Source of the DNA: Chloroflexota bacterium
GTDB taxonomy: Bacteria; Chloroflexota; UBA11872
Assembly: GCA_026707585.1 (NCBI GenBank)
Contig: JAPOWQ010000053.1
Coordinates: forward strand, 156,955-220,954
Direction: 5' to 3'
DNA: 64,000 bases
Part shown: positions 63,557 to 64,000 of the stretch, one piece after another
How the letters are laid out: every line of letters starts with the position of its first letter
Position numbering within the stretch: the first letter of the stretch is position 1
Translations under genes and position numbers: made by a program
The notes under the pieces: model-generated
Databases searched by the model: none
Seen by the model: only the letters and a program-made list of their open reading frames with translations
Told to the model about the DNA's origin: nothing

Positions 63557-64000
63557 GCGTATGGCTTCAGACTGTGGTACGAGCTACGGTCAAATTGTGA
63601 AAAAAATCACGAAGTTCTTGCAAGTGCAACGAGCGGCGCGCGTTGGCATCCACTCTGGAGAAACCTCTGCAAAACTCCCCTGGACCTCGAACTTGCGGAC
63701 GCTTTCTTTCCTCCCGGGGACGGCCACGGTGTTCGGTGTCAATCTCTTCGAGGGGGCGCCGAACTTTCCCCTCTCCTGGGAGATCTTTGCGAAACGCCCC
63801 GCGTGCTCGAATGTGCAGCCGCGTCTTAATCCCTCTCCTAGGAGACCTGTGCACAGCCTGCGCTGTCCCCGAAGGTGCGGCGGCTTCCGGTCTCGATCCA
63901 CGTGCCAGAACCGGTGGACGGACTCCAACCTCCGAGAGGCGCGGCGCTCTTCACCCTCTCCAAGGGGAGAGGCAGGTTCGGCCGTCTTCGGCCGAAACCG
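63557..64000. other. Non-coding end of the window, holding repeat block R3
   Basis: The 444 bases upstream of the MMPL gene. After about 90 bases that must hold its promoter, degenerate copies of the roughly 63-bp repeat occupy 63650 to the end. No gene is supported on either strand. Confidence 0.6.
63650..63990 (+). repeat. Intergenic repeat block R3 (four or five degenerate units)
   Basis: Units start near 63657 (GAGAAACCTCTGCAAAACTC), 63779 (GGGAGATCTTTGCGAAACGC) and 63840 (GGAGACCTGTGCACAGCCTG); each runs through CTCGAA.(G)TGC(G)G to a CCCTCTCC stretch. Divergence between units is greater than in R2. The block may continue past the window. Confidence 0.7.

Overview
The window is GC-rich, densely coded chromosomal DNA. 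It most resembles Chloroflexota, possibly a marine or host-associated Dehalococcoidia/SAR202-like lineage. That placement is inferred from gene content: a 23S-5S rRNA unit with no 16S beside it, Tat-type lipoproteins with Ala/Pro-rich linkers, LGFP-like WGWP/QYFQ repeats next to NHL repeats, an ATP-dependent DNA ligase, and many Gfo/Idh/MocA, PhyH, RraA and SDR catabolic enzymes. No phage, CRISPR array or insertion sequence was seen.

Layout. 1-9.3 kb: the start of pyruvate phosphate dikinase, an MFS exporter, a Nudix hydrolase with an ADP-ribosylglycohydrolase, and a tightly coupled repair operon (uvrD-type helicase, HAD phosphatase, ATP-dependent ligase). 9.4-11.7 kb: a lower-GC island between two copies of a 52-bp direct repeat, holding an apparently interrupted membrane-protein gene. 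11.9-16.6 kb: a duplicated-domain TolB-like protein and the transglutaminase / alpha-E / circularly permuted ATP-grasp triad. 16.8-20.5 kb: an ammonium transporter and an NCS2 permease with an unusual C-terminal domain. 20.7-28.2 kb: a VapBC-like module, divergent tRNA-Ile and tRNA-Ala, 3-methyladenine glycosylase, dehydrogenases, a probable selenocysteine-containing ArsC/Spx-like protein, RraA and a Cys-cluster protein. 28.3-32.7 kb: an SDR, 5S and 23S rRNA with a strong upstream promoter. 32.8-46.2 kb: a solute-binding lipoprotein, PhyH, tRNA-Thr, HAD and kinase genes, GT9, a MutY-like glycosylase, LCP, an NHL protein and two oxidoreductases. 46.4-57.1 kb: a flippase and five glycosyltransferases, four of them running on from rpmG-secE-nusG-rplK-rplA-rplJ-rplL, where rpoB would normally be expected. 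57.2-64 kb: small coiled-coil genes (one broken), a Rieske fusion, an alcohol dehydrogenase, an MMPL transporter and blocks of a roughly 63-bp intergenic repeat.

The strongest unusual signal is at 26208-26564. An in-frame TGA replaces the first Cys of a CxxC redox motif. It is followed, at the right distance, by a hairpin that fits a bacterial SECIS element, and it is preceded by an excellent ribosome binding site. Other notable points are three genes whose conserved N-termini can be reached only from CTG, three convergent gene pairs with interlocking CTAG stop codons, and an rplL operon that continues into glycan-assembly genes.
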